64,000 nucleotides of DNA from Humulus lupulus (GCF_963169125.1 NC_084801.1:114293061-114357060); one strand, 5' to 3'. Shown: positions 10,932 through 22,495, counted from the stretch's first letter. Notes: generated by a model from the sequence alone, not told the origin. Program-made: numbers and translations.

Positions 10932-11597
10932 TAGACTCCCTAAAGAGATTCATGGTTGATGGAAACCTATCTCAATACTAGTAACCAAACTAGCATTAGG
11001 TTCAATAGGTAATAACAAGTTAATCAAGTGAATAGTAGTAGTACTCAGAATTTTGTCTCATATGAGATATGAGTATTAGTGTATTACCAAAATGAGAGTT
11101 AAAACCAAAAGGTTTTTTTTTAATAGAACTCATTCTTGAAAAGACAAGTATTTTAGGGTAACAAAATCTATAAGAGATCTACCTATATAGTCCTAGTGGT
11201 GGTGCCACCCCTCATGAGAATTGAGAGTCATTCTCAAGAAAAGTCTATGAGTGGAATGTGCACGTGGTCATTAACGGTGCAAAAGCGAGACATTGAGGTC
11301 TCAAGTGAACATATCAAAGGTGTGTGTGTTATCACCAGTTTGTTATCAAGGGATAGTTGTTCAATGCTTTGGCAACCAAAATTTCAACAAACTTTGTGAT
11401 AATTACACTAAGGTAAAATTCAAGCTGAAAGACATTTTACTTTATGCACCAATGCAAAGGTTTCTAGAGAGAGTAATTATTTAATCAAGTGGGGGAATAT
11501 TATATTTTAATATAATTTTTTATTGATTAAATAAGTGATACAAAAAGTGATTATTTAATCTAAGTGGGGGAATGTTATATTATTTTTAAATAATATT
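10932..11597 (+). mobile_element. Ty1/Copia-like 3' non-coding fragment with duplicated polypurine tract
   Basis: There are no credible long ORFs. Two nearly identical blocks end in the purine-rich AAGTGGGGGAAT (about 11488-11502 and 11561-11573), of the kind found just before Copia 3' LTRs. The second is followed by TGTTATATT, which could be the first bases of an LTR. The fragment is cut at 11598 by the inverted LTR piece. Assignment to Copia rests mainly on the polypurine tract and is tentative. Confidence 0.5.
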
Positions 11598-12057
11598 GTT
11601 GACTTGTGAAATTGGCCAACGGTCGTATGTACAGCATACGACACCTTTGAAAGAAATAAATATAATATACGACAAGTACAAATAATTTAAACAAACATAC
11701 AAAAATTTTATAGTGGTTCAGCTTTGTTCTGATGAATAGAAATAACCTAATCCACTTAGTTTTTAGTATTGAATCACTCGATAGACAATTACACTAATGA
11801 ATAGAAGTATTCACTCGTTACTAATTTGCCCATAGTTTCTCCCAAAATATTCGTTTGATCCTCTTCAATGAAGCCCTGGGTCCTTTATTTATAGTACCCA
11901 AGGACTGTTACATGATCAGTAATACTGGGATTGTGGTTTGGTACAAGATTATTAGGTAGTGAAGATACGTGTCCACCTCCCCACGATTATGAGATCGTGA
12001 GTCTTCTCATTGTTTCTCTGGGTGCTAGACCTGTTGATCCTCTAGGTGTTAGGCCTG
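11598..12057 (-). mobile_element. Inverted fragment of the LTR family seen at 15057-16253
   Basis: On the minus strand it reads like the 3' part of the solo LTR at 15057-16253: a TATA box (CTATAAATAAAGG, 11882-11894 reversed), CTAAGTGGATTAGG, GAACCACTATAAA, CGTATGCTGTACATACGACC-like text and a terminal GTCAACA. The LTR 5' end is missing at the right edge, where chromoviral RNase H starts. No target duplication is visible, so it arrived or was trimmed by rearrangement. Confidence 0.75.
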
Positions 12058-13940
12058 ATGATTTCAGCTTTAACAAGCATGAACTTTATCCAGCAAAGTG
12101 TATTTGGGCCGGGAAAGTTATTGCGTACACCTCCCGAAAACTGAAAAACTATGAGATAAATTATCCAAAACTTGACTTAGAGTTAGTAGCAGTGGTATTT
12201 TTATTAAAAATTTGGAGATACTATATGTATGGGATCCATGGCGACATATACACGGATCACAAGGGTTTGAAATATTTCTTCACCCAGAAATAGTTAAATA
12301 TGAGACAACAGAGGTGGTTAGAATTGTTCAACAATTATGATTGCGCTATACTGTACCATCCAGGCAAGGCTAATAAAGTAGCTGACGCATTAAGTCGGCA
12401 GCCAATGGCATATGTATTTTCGGTGAAAGAAATACCCCAAGAAATACAAACCGATATCCCCAAATTGGATTTGGAGATAGTAGTGGGAAGATTGGCAAAG
12501 TTATATGTGCAACCCACAATCGTGGAAGCAATCCAAGGGGGATAGATCGCAAATCCGTGGATCCAACGACTAGTGCATGAGACTACGAAAGACATGCAAC
12601 CAGGGTTTCACTTCTCAGAGGATGGAGTGTTGGGTTTCAGAGGTAGATTATGCGTGCCTGTTGATAAGGAGATAAAGAAACAAATCTTTAATGAGGCTTA
12701 TAATACTCCTTACGCTATGCACCCAGGAACCACTAAAATGTATCAGGATCTCAAAAGATACTTTTGGTGGGTAGGAATGAAGAGAAATGTAGCGGAGTAC
12801 GTGGCACACTGTTTGACATGTCAACAAACCAAGGCGGATCAGGGACCCGTAGGGTTATTGCAGCCGCTAGAGATCCCTCAGTGGAAATGGGAAATGATCA
12901 CCATGGACTTTGTTACCGGGTTACCACACACTCTGAAGGGGCATGATGCAATATGGGTTGTCATGGATTGACTAACAAAATATGCTCATTTCTTACCCAT
13001 AAAGACAACAGACGATGCAGATAAGTTGGCAGACTTATACATTGCTGAGATAGTGCGATTACATGGGGTTCCATCCTCTATAGTGTCCTATCGTGATGGA
13101 TGATTTACCTCAGCATTCTGGAAAATAATGCAAATGGGAATGGGAATTAAAATCAAGTTTAGTACTTCTTTCCACCCACAGACGGATGGCCAGTGCGAAC
13201 AAACAATTTAGACCTTGGAAGATATGTTGAGAGATTGCGTGCTAGATTTTCAAGATTTTGTGGAGTGTAAAACTTCCATTAATTGAGTTCGCCCACAACA
13301 ATAGCTATCATGACTCAATAAAAATGGCTCCGTATGAGGAACTATACATAATAAAGTGTCGATCTCCAATCCACTGGCATGAGAGTGGTGAGAGGAAATT
13401 CTTGGGATAAGAAGAGGTGGACTAAGCTACAGAGGACATTAGGTCGATTTGCCAGAGGCTACAGACCTCTATAGAGTGCCAGCACAAGTATATCGATTGT
13501 CGATAGAGAGCTTTAGAATTTGAAGTTGGGGACAAGGTACTATTAAAGATAGCTCCATTGAAAGGAGTTATGAGGTTTGGAAAAAAGGGCAAGTTGAGCC
13601 CTAGGTACATAGGACTGTTCGAGTTTCTGGAACGCATTGGGAATGAAGCTTATTGACTAGCCCTTCCGCCCTCGTTCTGTAGAGTTCACAATGTATTCCA
13701 CGAACATTAAGAAAGGACTTGAATGACCCCACTCATGTGCTAAGTTACGATGAACTTAACATAGATCCTCAGCTAAGCTATGAGGAAAAACCAGTCGTGA
13801 TTCTAGATCCGAAAGACAAGGTGTTAAGGAACAAGACAATACCTTTGGTAAAAGTGCAGTGGTGTAACCACTGCATTGAAGAGCTGACCTGGGAGACGGA
13901 AGTCGAGATGTGGGAGCGATATCCCCATCTGTTTTGAGCT
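12058..13940 (+). pseudogene. pol: Chromovirus RNase H-integrase-chromodomain remnant (element B)
   Basis: RNase [16 protein letters not shown] and the [13 protein letters not shown] block (12100-12293), then a stop, then WLELFNNYDC and VADALSRQ (to about 12400). Integrase: zinc residues (YNTPYAMHPGT; HCLTCQQ near 12810), first aspartate in MDFVTGLP (12905-12930), SYRD in place of SDRD near 13090 (catalytic aspartate lost) and the glutamate in DGQCEQTI (about 13185-13210). The C-terminal GKKGKLSPRYIG segment lies near 13580, and the chromodomain-like tail (NKTIPLVKVQW to WERYPHLF) at 13820-13937. Gag, protease and RT are absent, cut off at 12057. Several stops and one frameshift per domain make it inactive. 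Confidence 0.9.
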
Positions 13941-15279
13941 TCGGGGATGAAACTTTTATAAGTTGTAGGTATTGTAACATCCCGTGTTTTGAGCACCTGT
14001 TAGTAGCCCATTGGAGCCAGTGAAGAATTATGTGAAATATTATTTTGATAAATGATATTATATGAATTTGAGACGATTAGTGAATTTTATATCTGTTGTA
14101 ATGATCCGGAAAAGGATCTAGCTTTATGCAAAGAAAGATTGGTCTCGAACCAAGGGATAAACCCTAATGGGAGAAAAATCTCGGATTAAGTAAAATAGGA
14201 AATAATATGGCTTAAAAATATTAATTTTTTCTGGCAACTGGGACTTTATGGTCAAGCCAATAAGTTTAAGAAGAAAAAAAATTGATTGAGGTTTGAATTC
14301 CAATCAATCAGACATAAGAATGAGAATTTCTTGCTCGGGCCTCTATGGGAATTTTGGTCAATTTGATAAAATTACCAAAATTTTGTGATATGTGACAAAT
14401 TTATTTTTGGTTCACATTTCATTTAATTAATTAAGCTTGGAGATATTTAAAAACTATAGGTTAAAAGTTAAGGAAAATTTAGAGCACAAAATTTCCAAAG
14501 GGTCCTTGGATCCCTTAAATGTGAGGTAAAATAAGCAATGGCATAAAAGTAATTTCCAAGGGTAGAGAGAGAGAGGAGTGAGCAATAAGGTAGGTCCTAG
14601 GGCTCTCAAGAGCTAGGACACATACCCCAAAGAGAATAGGAAAAGTGTTTCCCATTCACAAGCTAAGGGTTTAATCATTTTTTTTTTTCTCAAAACAGTT
14701 TTCTCTACCATTTTCCCCCAAAACCGAGGCACTCTCCTTCCCCTTCTCTTTCCATTTTTTTTTTCGAACTCTGAAAAGAAAAATCAGAGGCTCTCTCTCT
14801 CCCTCTCATTTTGTCCCTGTCCATTTCTCTCTTGCTTAGGGTGCCAGTCCTAAGCAAGACCAAGCTCAAGGTAAGTAAAATCCTCTCTTGTGATTCATTC
14901 TTCTCCTTCTTATTCTAACCTGAAACCCTAGGGTTCCTTGTGCATGCATGTGATCTAAAATCCATGCATGGCCTTTTCATTTTGTTTTAGGGTTCAAGAG
15001 AAGCCTTACTAGTCGAATCTCCAAGTTGAGCACCATTGTGATTAAATAAAGCAAGGTGTTATCCCCAAAAATGGAGATTGATGACGTGGCAATAGAGGTA
15101 CAAATGGCAGTATATGGTCCGTAAAAGACACATTAAATAGTCAATAAATACATTGACTCCTCAGAGTTGTGATAAAGTGACTCGGTAGACTGATGAAGAG
15201 TTTTGACTGCTTTAGAGTGTCACGTCCAAGCCAAGTACATCCGAGGAGCAGTCTAACTGCCCGGTCGGACCTTGGTCCG

Positions 15280-15565
15280 AGGAGAACTCAAGAGAGTGGT
15301 CCTAGGAGACCCCAAGAGAGTGATCCTAGGAGACCCCGAGAGAGTGGTCCTAGGAGACCCCAAGGATGAGGTTCGAGGAGGAGACCCCAAGGATGTGATC
15401 CTAGGAGAGCTAAGAGAGTGGTCCTAGGAGACCCCAAGGATGAGGTCCGAGGAGGAGACCCCAAGGATGAGGTCCGAGGAGGAGACCCCAAGGATGTGAT
15501 CCTAGGAGAGCTAAGGAGAGTGCATCCTAGGAGAGCTAAAGGGTGTGGTCTGAGGAGAGACATGG
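15280..15565 (+). repeat. 24-27 bp minisatellite in solo LTR U3
   Basis: Units alternate between AAGAGAGTGGTCCTAGGAGA and AAGGATGAGGTCCGAGGAGG types, each followed by CCCC or GCTA. About eleven units are present with blocks duplicated as groups (15400-15520). The reverse strand reads as a 91-codon low-complexity ORF, which I treat as an artefact of the repeat. Confidence 0.9.
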
Positions 15566-15895
15566 CAGGCTAGAGGAGAGTGCCATGTTAGAGGAGAGAA
15601 GTGCATGCCCTACCACCATGCACTTGTCCGACCCACAAAAACATGTCCTACCACCATGCACATGTCCAACCAGCACTTGCATGGGTGGTCAGTAGGAGGT
15701 GGATCAACTAGCTAGAGGAGGACTAAGTCAAGATTCCCATAAACAACTTCAACATGATATGCAGGAATCTCTCATTCTTCCCACAAATGGGGGTTTGTTA
15801 CATTTTGAATTTTGAATGTTTCTTTGTAATTTAAATGTAATAAATATAATAAAATATCCTGGTTCTAGGGGATACCGTATGTATGACCCTAAGCC

Positions 15896-15904
15896 TATAA
15901 ATAG
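15896..15904 (+). promoter_or_regulatory. TATA box of the solo LTR
   Basis: TATAAATAG preceded by CC and followed about 30 bp later by a purine/pyrimidine-rich leader fits an LTR promoter. The inverted relative at 11882-11894 has the same box. Confidence 0.7.
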
Positions 15905-16818
15905 AGGCTTATGGGATGAGAGAGGGGGCTTCTTCTGCTTCTTCTTTCTAGAGAGAGAAAATTTGGGTCTGAGTATTCTAGAGAGAGAAAGTGCTGATAT
16001 TTGAAAGGATCCTTGTATTTTTGCAATCTATACTGAAGAAACTCAGTTGGCTCAGTCCATCTGATCTTGACTACAGATCTATAATCACAACTCTAAGTGG
16101 ATTAGGCTATTACCGACTGATCGGGGCTGAACCACTATAAAAATCTTGTGTGTTATTTACTTTTCTTGTTTGAACTGTCTGTGTTAATTAAATTCTCTTG
16201 AAGGTTTGTCGTATTTGACGTTCTCACGTCGTTGGCTAAAAACACAGTCAACACAAGGTAAGAGGTTTTTGTGAGCTTGCATGTTCTTGTCCCTCATCTA
16301 AGTTTCTTTCTACCCTAATCTTTTTCTTAAAATCTGCATGTGGGACTTGGGGCTCGGTTTTGAGAATTTATAGAACCAAGGGAAAGGTTTTGAAGGGCTA
16401 AGGAACACATCTCCAAGCTAGGGCTTCGAAAGGTAGAATCTATGGTTGAGTTCTTTATGTTTTGTGGTGATTTTTGTAGATCTGGTTGTATAGGGTATTT
16501 CAATAGTTTTCGGGCTTATTTCATACTTAAGGTTGAGATTTTTGTATGTATGTTGATTTGCATCCATGCATGTGGCTAGGGTTTATGCTAGAAAGTTTGT
16601 TGTTGTTGAGTGTGAGTGAAAATGCATGCTGCCAAAATTTTGTGGTCTGGCTTCCAATGGGTTAGATCGCACTCCACTGGCAATTTTTGTGAAAAATATT
16701 GGTGTAGTTGCATATTTCTTTGTGATTACTTGATGATAGGATTTGGAAAATCGTAAAAAAGTATTTTCAAACCCAAGTTATGAACGTTTTGGCATTTTTA
16801 TGTAAATCTAAAAAATTT

Positions 16819-17216
16819 CTGGGCATCATGCACTGCCCAGATTGTTTTGACTTTTGAATAGGTTTTACTAATAAAAAAGCTATCAAATTTGGTAGGGTGC
16901 TATGTTAAATATGTATAAGGGTCACTGTAAAATTTTACAGGAAAATGTGTTAAGGTATAAGAGATATTATTTTTAAAATTTAGCCCTAGAATCTGGAAAC
17001 AAAACTTCTAGGCAACAAGCACTACCCAGATTGATTTAAACATTTTGATGAATTTTATTATTCTAAAAGTTATGATATTAATAAGGAAGATAATATAGAC
17101 ATGTATAAAGATCTCTGTAAAATTTCAGCAAGAACTGGGCTACAGTGTAACAGAAATAAATTTTCAAAATTACCATAAAATCTGGGAAAAACTTCTGGGC
17201 AGCACGCACTACCCAG
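16819..17216 (+). repeat. Three spaced palindromic repeats, CTGGGCA-N8-TGCCCAG type
   Basis: Copies at 16819-16840, 17008-17029 and 17195-17216 are spaced by 189 and 187 bp. Each is followed by ATTG and embedded in a longer diverged unit, so this is a ~188-bp tandem triplication. The first copy has 7-bp perfect arms; the others have one or two mismatches. Confidence 0.85.
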
Positions 17217-18471
17217 ATTGCTTTCAAAATTTGAATGAGATTTGTCATCCCAAAAATTTTAAAATTTTGAAGATAATTAGTTAAGATGTTTATAAGGACT
17301 CCAGTAAAATTTTAGAGAAAAATTTGTCACAGTTTAAGGGAAATGATTTTTCTAAGTTTCCCTAAAAGCTGAAAGGTAGCAATTTCTAACCTTAACGAAA
17401 AATTATTTTCGAGAGGTTAGTTCTCTTAACCTAAAACAAGTTTTGACGCGAGGCTTTCACCTAGTTCCTATCCTTATGACATAGAATACATGAACGATAG
17501 TTTAAGAGTTTTTGCAACAAAAAAAATAAAAAAATCAGCTAAGGGCAAAAGATTAAAAAATGAGACTTTACCATTTTAAATTAAATAGTGAAAGTAAAGT
17601 TTTGGAAATGAGAAGAAATAATCCTTTGCAAAGATAACTAAGGATTGGGTGATTTAACCAGTCCCAAATCAGCTTGAGTTAAATTTTACCATTTTATAAG
17701 TTAAGGGTCCAATTGCAATTCTTTTAAAAAATAACATAAAAGAAGATCCTAGGTTATGGATAAGAATGGTAAAAATGGGAGCTTGGGGTTTCGTAGAACC
17801 TTTAAAAGAATGGGATAACATTGTTGGATATTATTTGTAAAGTGTCAAAAAGTATTTTTTTATTAAATGATATAAAACGGTAAACTTTCGTAAGAGGACG
17901 ACAAGTTGGTATTTTTCTAAAGTAATGAGTTAAGTAAAACTCCTTTTCCTAAAACCAAAATACGAGTTATCCGATAAGGGAGTTCTTTAGTTAAAGAATA
18001 TTAAGATGCACTGCATGGAGAGCATATTGCGGTGAGGCTGATTTTCTCATGTTACTGTAAAGACTGAAACAAAATCCAGCCTTATACATTGTAAGGTGTA
18101 TAAGAGGCTATAATACAGAGTCTCTAAGAGAACTTTATTGCTTTTAGCTATCATAGAATATTAGCTATAAGTGTATGCCATAGTTTAATCATAGTACACT
18201 GTATTAATTACAATAATCACGAAAAAGGAAAACGAATAGCGGTGTTAAAGATCCAGCTGGGAGCTAAGGACTCCAAGTAAGTTAGCCTTTCTCTTTCTTG
18301 GCTACAACATGAATATACTAGTGTGTGCTTGTAGTAGTAGATTGAACTAGTTTTGTTTGGGTCATTAAGACCAGGGTATGCTTAATGGATACTCTTGCAA
18401 TGCTTTAGCATTCTGTGGCTAGATGGTAAGTAGGTTTTGGTTGGAGGTAGAACCCTAGCGTAATATATTAT

Positions 18472-18625
18472 GGGTTGGAGCCAAGACAATGATAAAATAG
18501 TTTGGATTGGAGCCAAGACAATGGTAATATAGTCTGAGTTGGAGCCAGGACATGGTAAAAATATAGTTCGGGTTGGTACCAGGACAATGGTAATTTAGTC
18601 CGGGTTGGAGCCAGAACATAAATGC
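18472..18625 (+). repeat. 32-bp tandem repeat, five units
   Basis: GGTTGGAGCCAAGACAATGG-type units start near 18472, 18504, 18536, 18570 and 18601 in the 3' part of the element B LTR. Confidence 0.85.
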
Positions 18626-19422
18626 TGGAACTAGGTTGAGGCCTGTAGCCCTTACTTATGATTTAATTGCTTAGTCATGATGTGTGTTAAATATATCATG
18701 AATATTCTGAGAATCTTCTGTGTGCAGGATATTATGATATGAGTGATATATTGTATGTTCTGGGAATTTTTTGAGTGCAGGTTATTGTGTTAAGTGTGAA
18801 CTTGGTTGTTAGAAACAACCAAAGTTATTGTTCGGATATGGTTATCTATATTGGATGTTCTAGGAATTTTATGAATGCAGGTTGTTATGATATGTATGAA
18901 AATTGGTTGTTGGGCGCAACCAATGTGCTTGATTTTTCTGTTATGGCTATTATTGAGAATTGTATGATAGGGTTGGAACTTATCCAATACCCTAATGACC
19001 GATAGCGATATCTACCTTAGGTCAACTTGTTACTAGGTTTAGTATATTTATGTGCAAGGCTATTCTTACTAAGCGTTTTCGCTTACCTAGTCGTTTCATG
19101 TTGTAGGTAAGTGCAAAAGAAAAGTGGAGCAGTGAGCGCCAGAGCCTGCTTGTGGATATGTACATGTGGTCTGACCTGGGGAGGTTTTGATGGAACACCA
19201 CTTTGAAATGAAAAAGTTGGGAGCTTGTTATTTCTTTTATGACAATTGTTTTGCTATAACTCTATAAAAGAGTAGTTGTAATTTCGTTTGCTAAACTAAA
19301 AGTGTGCGCACAAGATCTTTTTAAAAGTTTTTTTTTATATGGATTTTTGGTAAAATGAGTTAGGAGTAAAAAGTTTAAATTTCTGCATGATTTTGGTCTT
19401 GTATGTTTTGAGGGTCGTTGCA

Positions 19423-19631
19423 ATAATACAATCGAATAAGCAGCACTAAAAGACAACTGGAGTAATTTCTTCAAGTTGTCTGTAATAGTTAAGACATTCT
19501 GTACAGCGACACACTCAACTATGTTGGGTAGTTCGATTTTGGTTTCGATTGTATGAAACAAATCAAACTCCATTCACAATACATGCTTGATAGGAGTAGA
19601 CCAATAGATTCTACTCATCTTGAACAATTAA
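19423..19631. other. Unassigned sequence between LTR B and the CACTA fragment
   Basis: I recognise nothing in this stretch. A minus-strand ORF begins at 19573 and continues into the LTR, but it does not match the TNP2 family and codes for nothing I know. Confidence 0.4.
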
Positions 19632-19842
19632 TTCCTTGTGCCATCTCATGTGTCGACCCCGTTAATCAACAATTGTTTTATCTCATCCGCCAATGGTCTT
19701 AGAAATACATCCATGCCTTTACCCAGTGATTTTGGCCCATGAATAAGGAGAGTTAGCATAAAATACTTCTTCATGCACAACCATGGGGGGATTGTAGTTC
19801 GTCAAAATCACAGGCCACATGCTGTATGATAAGCTCATATTT
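19632..19842 (-). pseudogene. CACTA (En/Spm) transposase TNP2 fragment
   Basis: Read on the minus strand, the sequence gives NMSLSYSMWPVILTNYNPPP, then a segment with MLTLLIHGPKSLGKGMDVFL and RPLADEIKQLLINGV. This is the conserved TNP2-family block whose usual form has YSMWPV, YNLPPW, LLIPGPKSPG, MDVYLRPL and DELKELW. About 65 residues are recognisable, then a stop and unrelated text. The transposase would cut CACTA termini; this piece is a relic without visible CACTA ends. Confidence 0.85.
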
Positions 19843-20243
19843 AATTATTTTATTCCAAACTCCAACCTAGTGGATCCCTTGGAGATTGTAAGCAGACATC
19901 TACCACTCCCCAATTTTTTAAGATGTTTGAAGAAACATCTTAAAAAAATGAGGAATATAGATGAATACATTGACTAAGATTACTATCCCCAATGCATCCA
20001 CTAGATTTATGTTTATGGTTTTTTATTATTAGAAATAATAACAATTACAACTATGTGATAATAATCATTATATCTTATATATGATGTTTTACAAGGTCTT
20101 ATTTTATAATGTTTAAGGTTAAATGTTCTTTAATAATTACAGCTGCGTTTATTAAAAATGTTATTATATTTATGATTATTATTAATTTTTATTTTAATTA
20201 TTGTTTAATTATAAATAATTGAAATTAATTATAGGTAAATATT
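19842..20243 (+). repeat. Direct repeat copy 1 (~400 bp) with hairpin
   Basis: From TTAATTATTTTATT to AATTATAGGTAA it is repeated at 20638-21053 with scattered changes. It includes GTAAGCAGACATCTACYACT, a hairpin (19914-19947), TACATTGACT, TCCACTAG, a TATATGATGTTTTACAAGGT stretch and TAATGTTTAAGG. There is no coding potential. It directly follows the CACTA fragment and may be sub-terminal or spacer DNA of that element. Confidence 0.85.
19914..19947. repeat. Perfect 15-bp stem hairpin, copy 1
   Basis: TTTTTTAAGATGTTT, loop GAAG, AAACATCTTAAAAAA. The matching hairpin in copy 2 lies at 20726-20761 and differs by paired changes. Confidence 0.9.
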
Positions 20244-20637
20244 TCCATTCTTAGTTTTCAAAATTGTCAAGATTTTTCATAATTAGTTATTTTTTTAATT
20301 ATCAAACTTATTTTTTCTTCTTTCAAATTAATGTTAAATTTATGAATAATCTTTTTTTTTAGAATTATTTTTTTTAAAAAATTATTTATTATTTGTTAAG
20401 TTTATTATTACTTTGATATAACTAAGACTATTGTAAAAAAAAATTAATATATATTTATGAAGTACAACTTATTCAAGTTTAATTTTATTGAATTCATATT
20501 ATAATTATTATTATTATTTAATTGATTAATAATATAATTATTAAATTAATTGATTATTATTTAATTATCTTATTAATTACTAAATTAATATTTTATTATT
20601 TAATTATATTATTAATTATTACATTAATATATTATTA
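20244..20637. other. AT-rich spacer between direct repeats
   Basis: Over this span the sequence is almost only A and T, with ATTATTATTTAATT-type simple repeats. I see no gene, terminal repeat or RNA signal. Confidence 0.7.
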
Positions 20638-21053
20638 TTTAATTATTTTATTCAAAACTCCAACCTACCCTATTCCGACTTAGTGGATTCCTTAAAGATA
20701 GTAAGCATACATCTACTACTACCAATTTTTTCAAGATATTTGAATAAATATCTTGAAAAAATGGGTTATACTAGATGAATACATTGACTCACATTACTAT
20801 CCCCCAAGTCATCCACTAGGTGTTTGTCTATGACTTTTTTTTATTAGAAATAATAACAATTATCACTACATGATAATAAACATCCTATCCTATATATGAT
20901 GTTTTACAAGGTCTTATTTTATAATGTTTAAGGTCAAATGTTCTTTAATAATTACAACTGCATTTATTAAGAATGTTATTATAGATATGATTATTATTAA
21001 TTTCTATTTTAATTATTGTTTAATTAAATATAATTGAAATTAATTATAGGTAA
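20638..21053 (+). repeat. Direct repeat copy 2 (~415 bp) with hairpin
   Basis: This is the second copy of 19842-20243 in the same orientation, diverged by substitutions and small indels. It carries an extra CCCTATTCCGA near 20668. Its hairpin is kept as a perfect stem. Confidence 0.85.
20726..20761. repeat. Perfect 16-bp stem hairpin, copy 2
   Basis: TTTTTTCAAGATATTT, loop GAAT, AAATATCTTGAAAAAA. Relative to copy 1 it has one paired insertion (C with G) and one paired substitution (G-C to A-T), so pairing is conserved. Confidence 0.9.
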
Positions 21054-21204
21054 TTATTTTAAATTATTTAAAACAAATTATTTATTATTTGTTAAGTTTA
21101 TATTACTTTGTTATATTACTAATTAAATACAAATATGAGAATCAAATTAATTATTTTTAATATCACAAAAATTAATTTAATTTTAATTAAATATTACATT
21201 TATA

Positions 21205-21616
21205 GGGAACGACTACAACGCATCCCTTTTTTTGCAACACCAGTACATCCTTTCACTATTTCGGCACCTGGATAGATATAATCCCAAATTTTTTATATGA
21301 CGGTGTACATTGTAGGTATTTAGAATATCCTGCAAATTTTCAAGAAATTCTGAATAGTTTACGAAGCCGAAAACAGAGTTCAAACTGTCAAATTTTACAC
21401 GCGTACACAGAAAAACTGGCACGCGTGCAACAGACAGTTTAGACCCTGTTTTGGTACCATAATTTATTGAGAATTTCTTGAAAATTTGTAGGATGTTCTA
21501 GATAGCTATAATGTACACCATCATATAAAAATTTGTGATTACATCTATCCAGATGCGGAAGTAGAAAAAGGATGCACCAGTGTTGCAAAAAAAGGGGATG
21601 CGTTGTAGTCACTCCC
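21205..21616. mobile_element. Foldback MULE-type MITE, 412 bp (10-bp TSD)
   Basis: The ends GGGAACGACTACAACGCATC and GATGCGTTGTAGTCACTCCC are inverted, and similarity continues about 190 bp inward, so nearly the whole element folds back on itself. Flanks are a perfect 10-bp duplication TACATTTATA (21195-21204 and 21617-21626). The TSD length and long TIRs fit a Mutator-like MITE. The centre contains two ACGCGTG/ACGCGTA-type CpG motifs. It has no credible ORF. Confidence 0.92.
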
Positions 21617-21626
21617 TACATTTATA

Positions 21627-22490
21627 TATCATTTTATATTTTTAAATCTTAATTTAATTCTTAATATATTTCTTAATTTAATTAATTAATAATGATAAAA
21701 TCAAAAATAAATAATTATTAATTATCAATTAATTTTATAATGATCCTAACAATACTAAAAAATATGCTAATTAACTCTACTTAAATTTCGATAGCATAAC
21801 ATCTATATTCTTACCTATCCCAAAAATTTAAAACCATGCAAATAACACTCAAAAAATTCCCAGAGCATTCACAATATACATATTATTAATCAAATTTAAA
21901 TATTAACACATTATACAATTTTATACACACATTCATAATATGTTGTTCTACACACATATATAAATATCACTAAACACATCTTACTTTCTACATACATTCA
22001 CATATTAATTAAATTAATTAAAACAACATAATAAAAAAATATATTAATGCCACAAAATTAGAGATACCTAATCACCATATTTCCAAGAGATACTCCTTCA
22101 ATTTCTACACAAACATAATATACATAGTTCTTAAAACAAATTTAAATAAATAAAAACAACTAAATATATATATACACACGGCACACACTATATATTTAGT
22201 GAAAAATTAAAATCTATATAGTTGTATATTTTTAGGTCAGCACACACGCATTATATATAAATATAAATAAATAAATAAAACACACACATATATATAAACG
22301 GCACGACAAATATATAAAAAAAACTATATATTTATATAAAAAAACATATATATATTTATAATTAAACTGATAAAAAAAAGAAAAAAAATAAACTAAAAAA
22401 GCTAATTAAAAATGGAAAACAAAACAAAACAAAAATTAACATAAAAATTAAATCTATGTATATACTTACCTCGGTTGGAGGCTAGTGGCA
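21627..22490. other. AT-rich sequence with simple repeats
   Basis: A/T-dominated DNA with ACACAC and ATATAT microsatellites (about 22170-22350) and a poly-A-rich stretch before the LTR at 22496. I see no gene or transposon ends. Confidence 0.7.
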
Positions 22491-22495
22491 GCGAC

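Larger units (their letters stand above)
15057..16253 (+). mobile_element. Solo LTR, 1197 bp (TSD CAAGG), lineage unresolved
   Basis: It begins TGTTATCC and ends CAGTCAACA, with perfect CAAGG duplications at 15052-15056 and 16254-16258. A TATA box TATAAATAG lies at 15896-15904, followed by a pyrimidine-rich leader. A 24-27 bp minisatellite fills the U3 part. The short LTR with TGTT..AACA ends suggests Ty1/Copia, but there is no internal region to confirm this. The target site reads GCAAGG|TAAGAGG, a splice-donor-like sequence of the host LTR. Confidence 0.9.
13975..19422 (+). repeat. 3' LTR of element B, split by a solo LTR
   Basis: It starts TGTAACATCC directly after the element B chromodomain tail and ends near GGGTCGTTGCA, an altered CGTTACA. 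Without the insertion (15057-16258) it is about 4.2 kb, an unusually long LTR. It shares 3' boxes with the solo LTR at 44766-48763 (minus): GTTTTCGCTTACCTAG, GTTGTAGGTAAG and AGCAGTGAGCG. It contains three palindromic repeats (16819-17216) and a 32-bp tandem array (18472-18625). Donor-like CAAG|GTAAGTA lies at 14871 and TGTAG|GTAAGTG at 19102-19112. Confidence 0.85.

Noticed and set aside
15288..15563. 91-codon minus-strand ORF rich in leucine, glycine and proline
   Set aside because: It is a direct read of the 24-27 bp minisatellite inside a solo LTR; the periodic peptide is an artefact of the repeat.
19262..19573. 103-codon minus-strand ORF
   Set aside because: It crosses the end of the element B LTR into unrelated DNA and has no recognisable domain; the frame is probably accidental.
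20726..20780. Helitron 3' end (hairpin then CTAG)
   Set aside because: CTAG follows the hairpin only in copy 2 and is TAGA in copy 1; the hairpin is AT-rich and no TC start was found.
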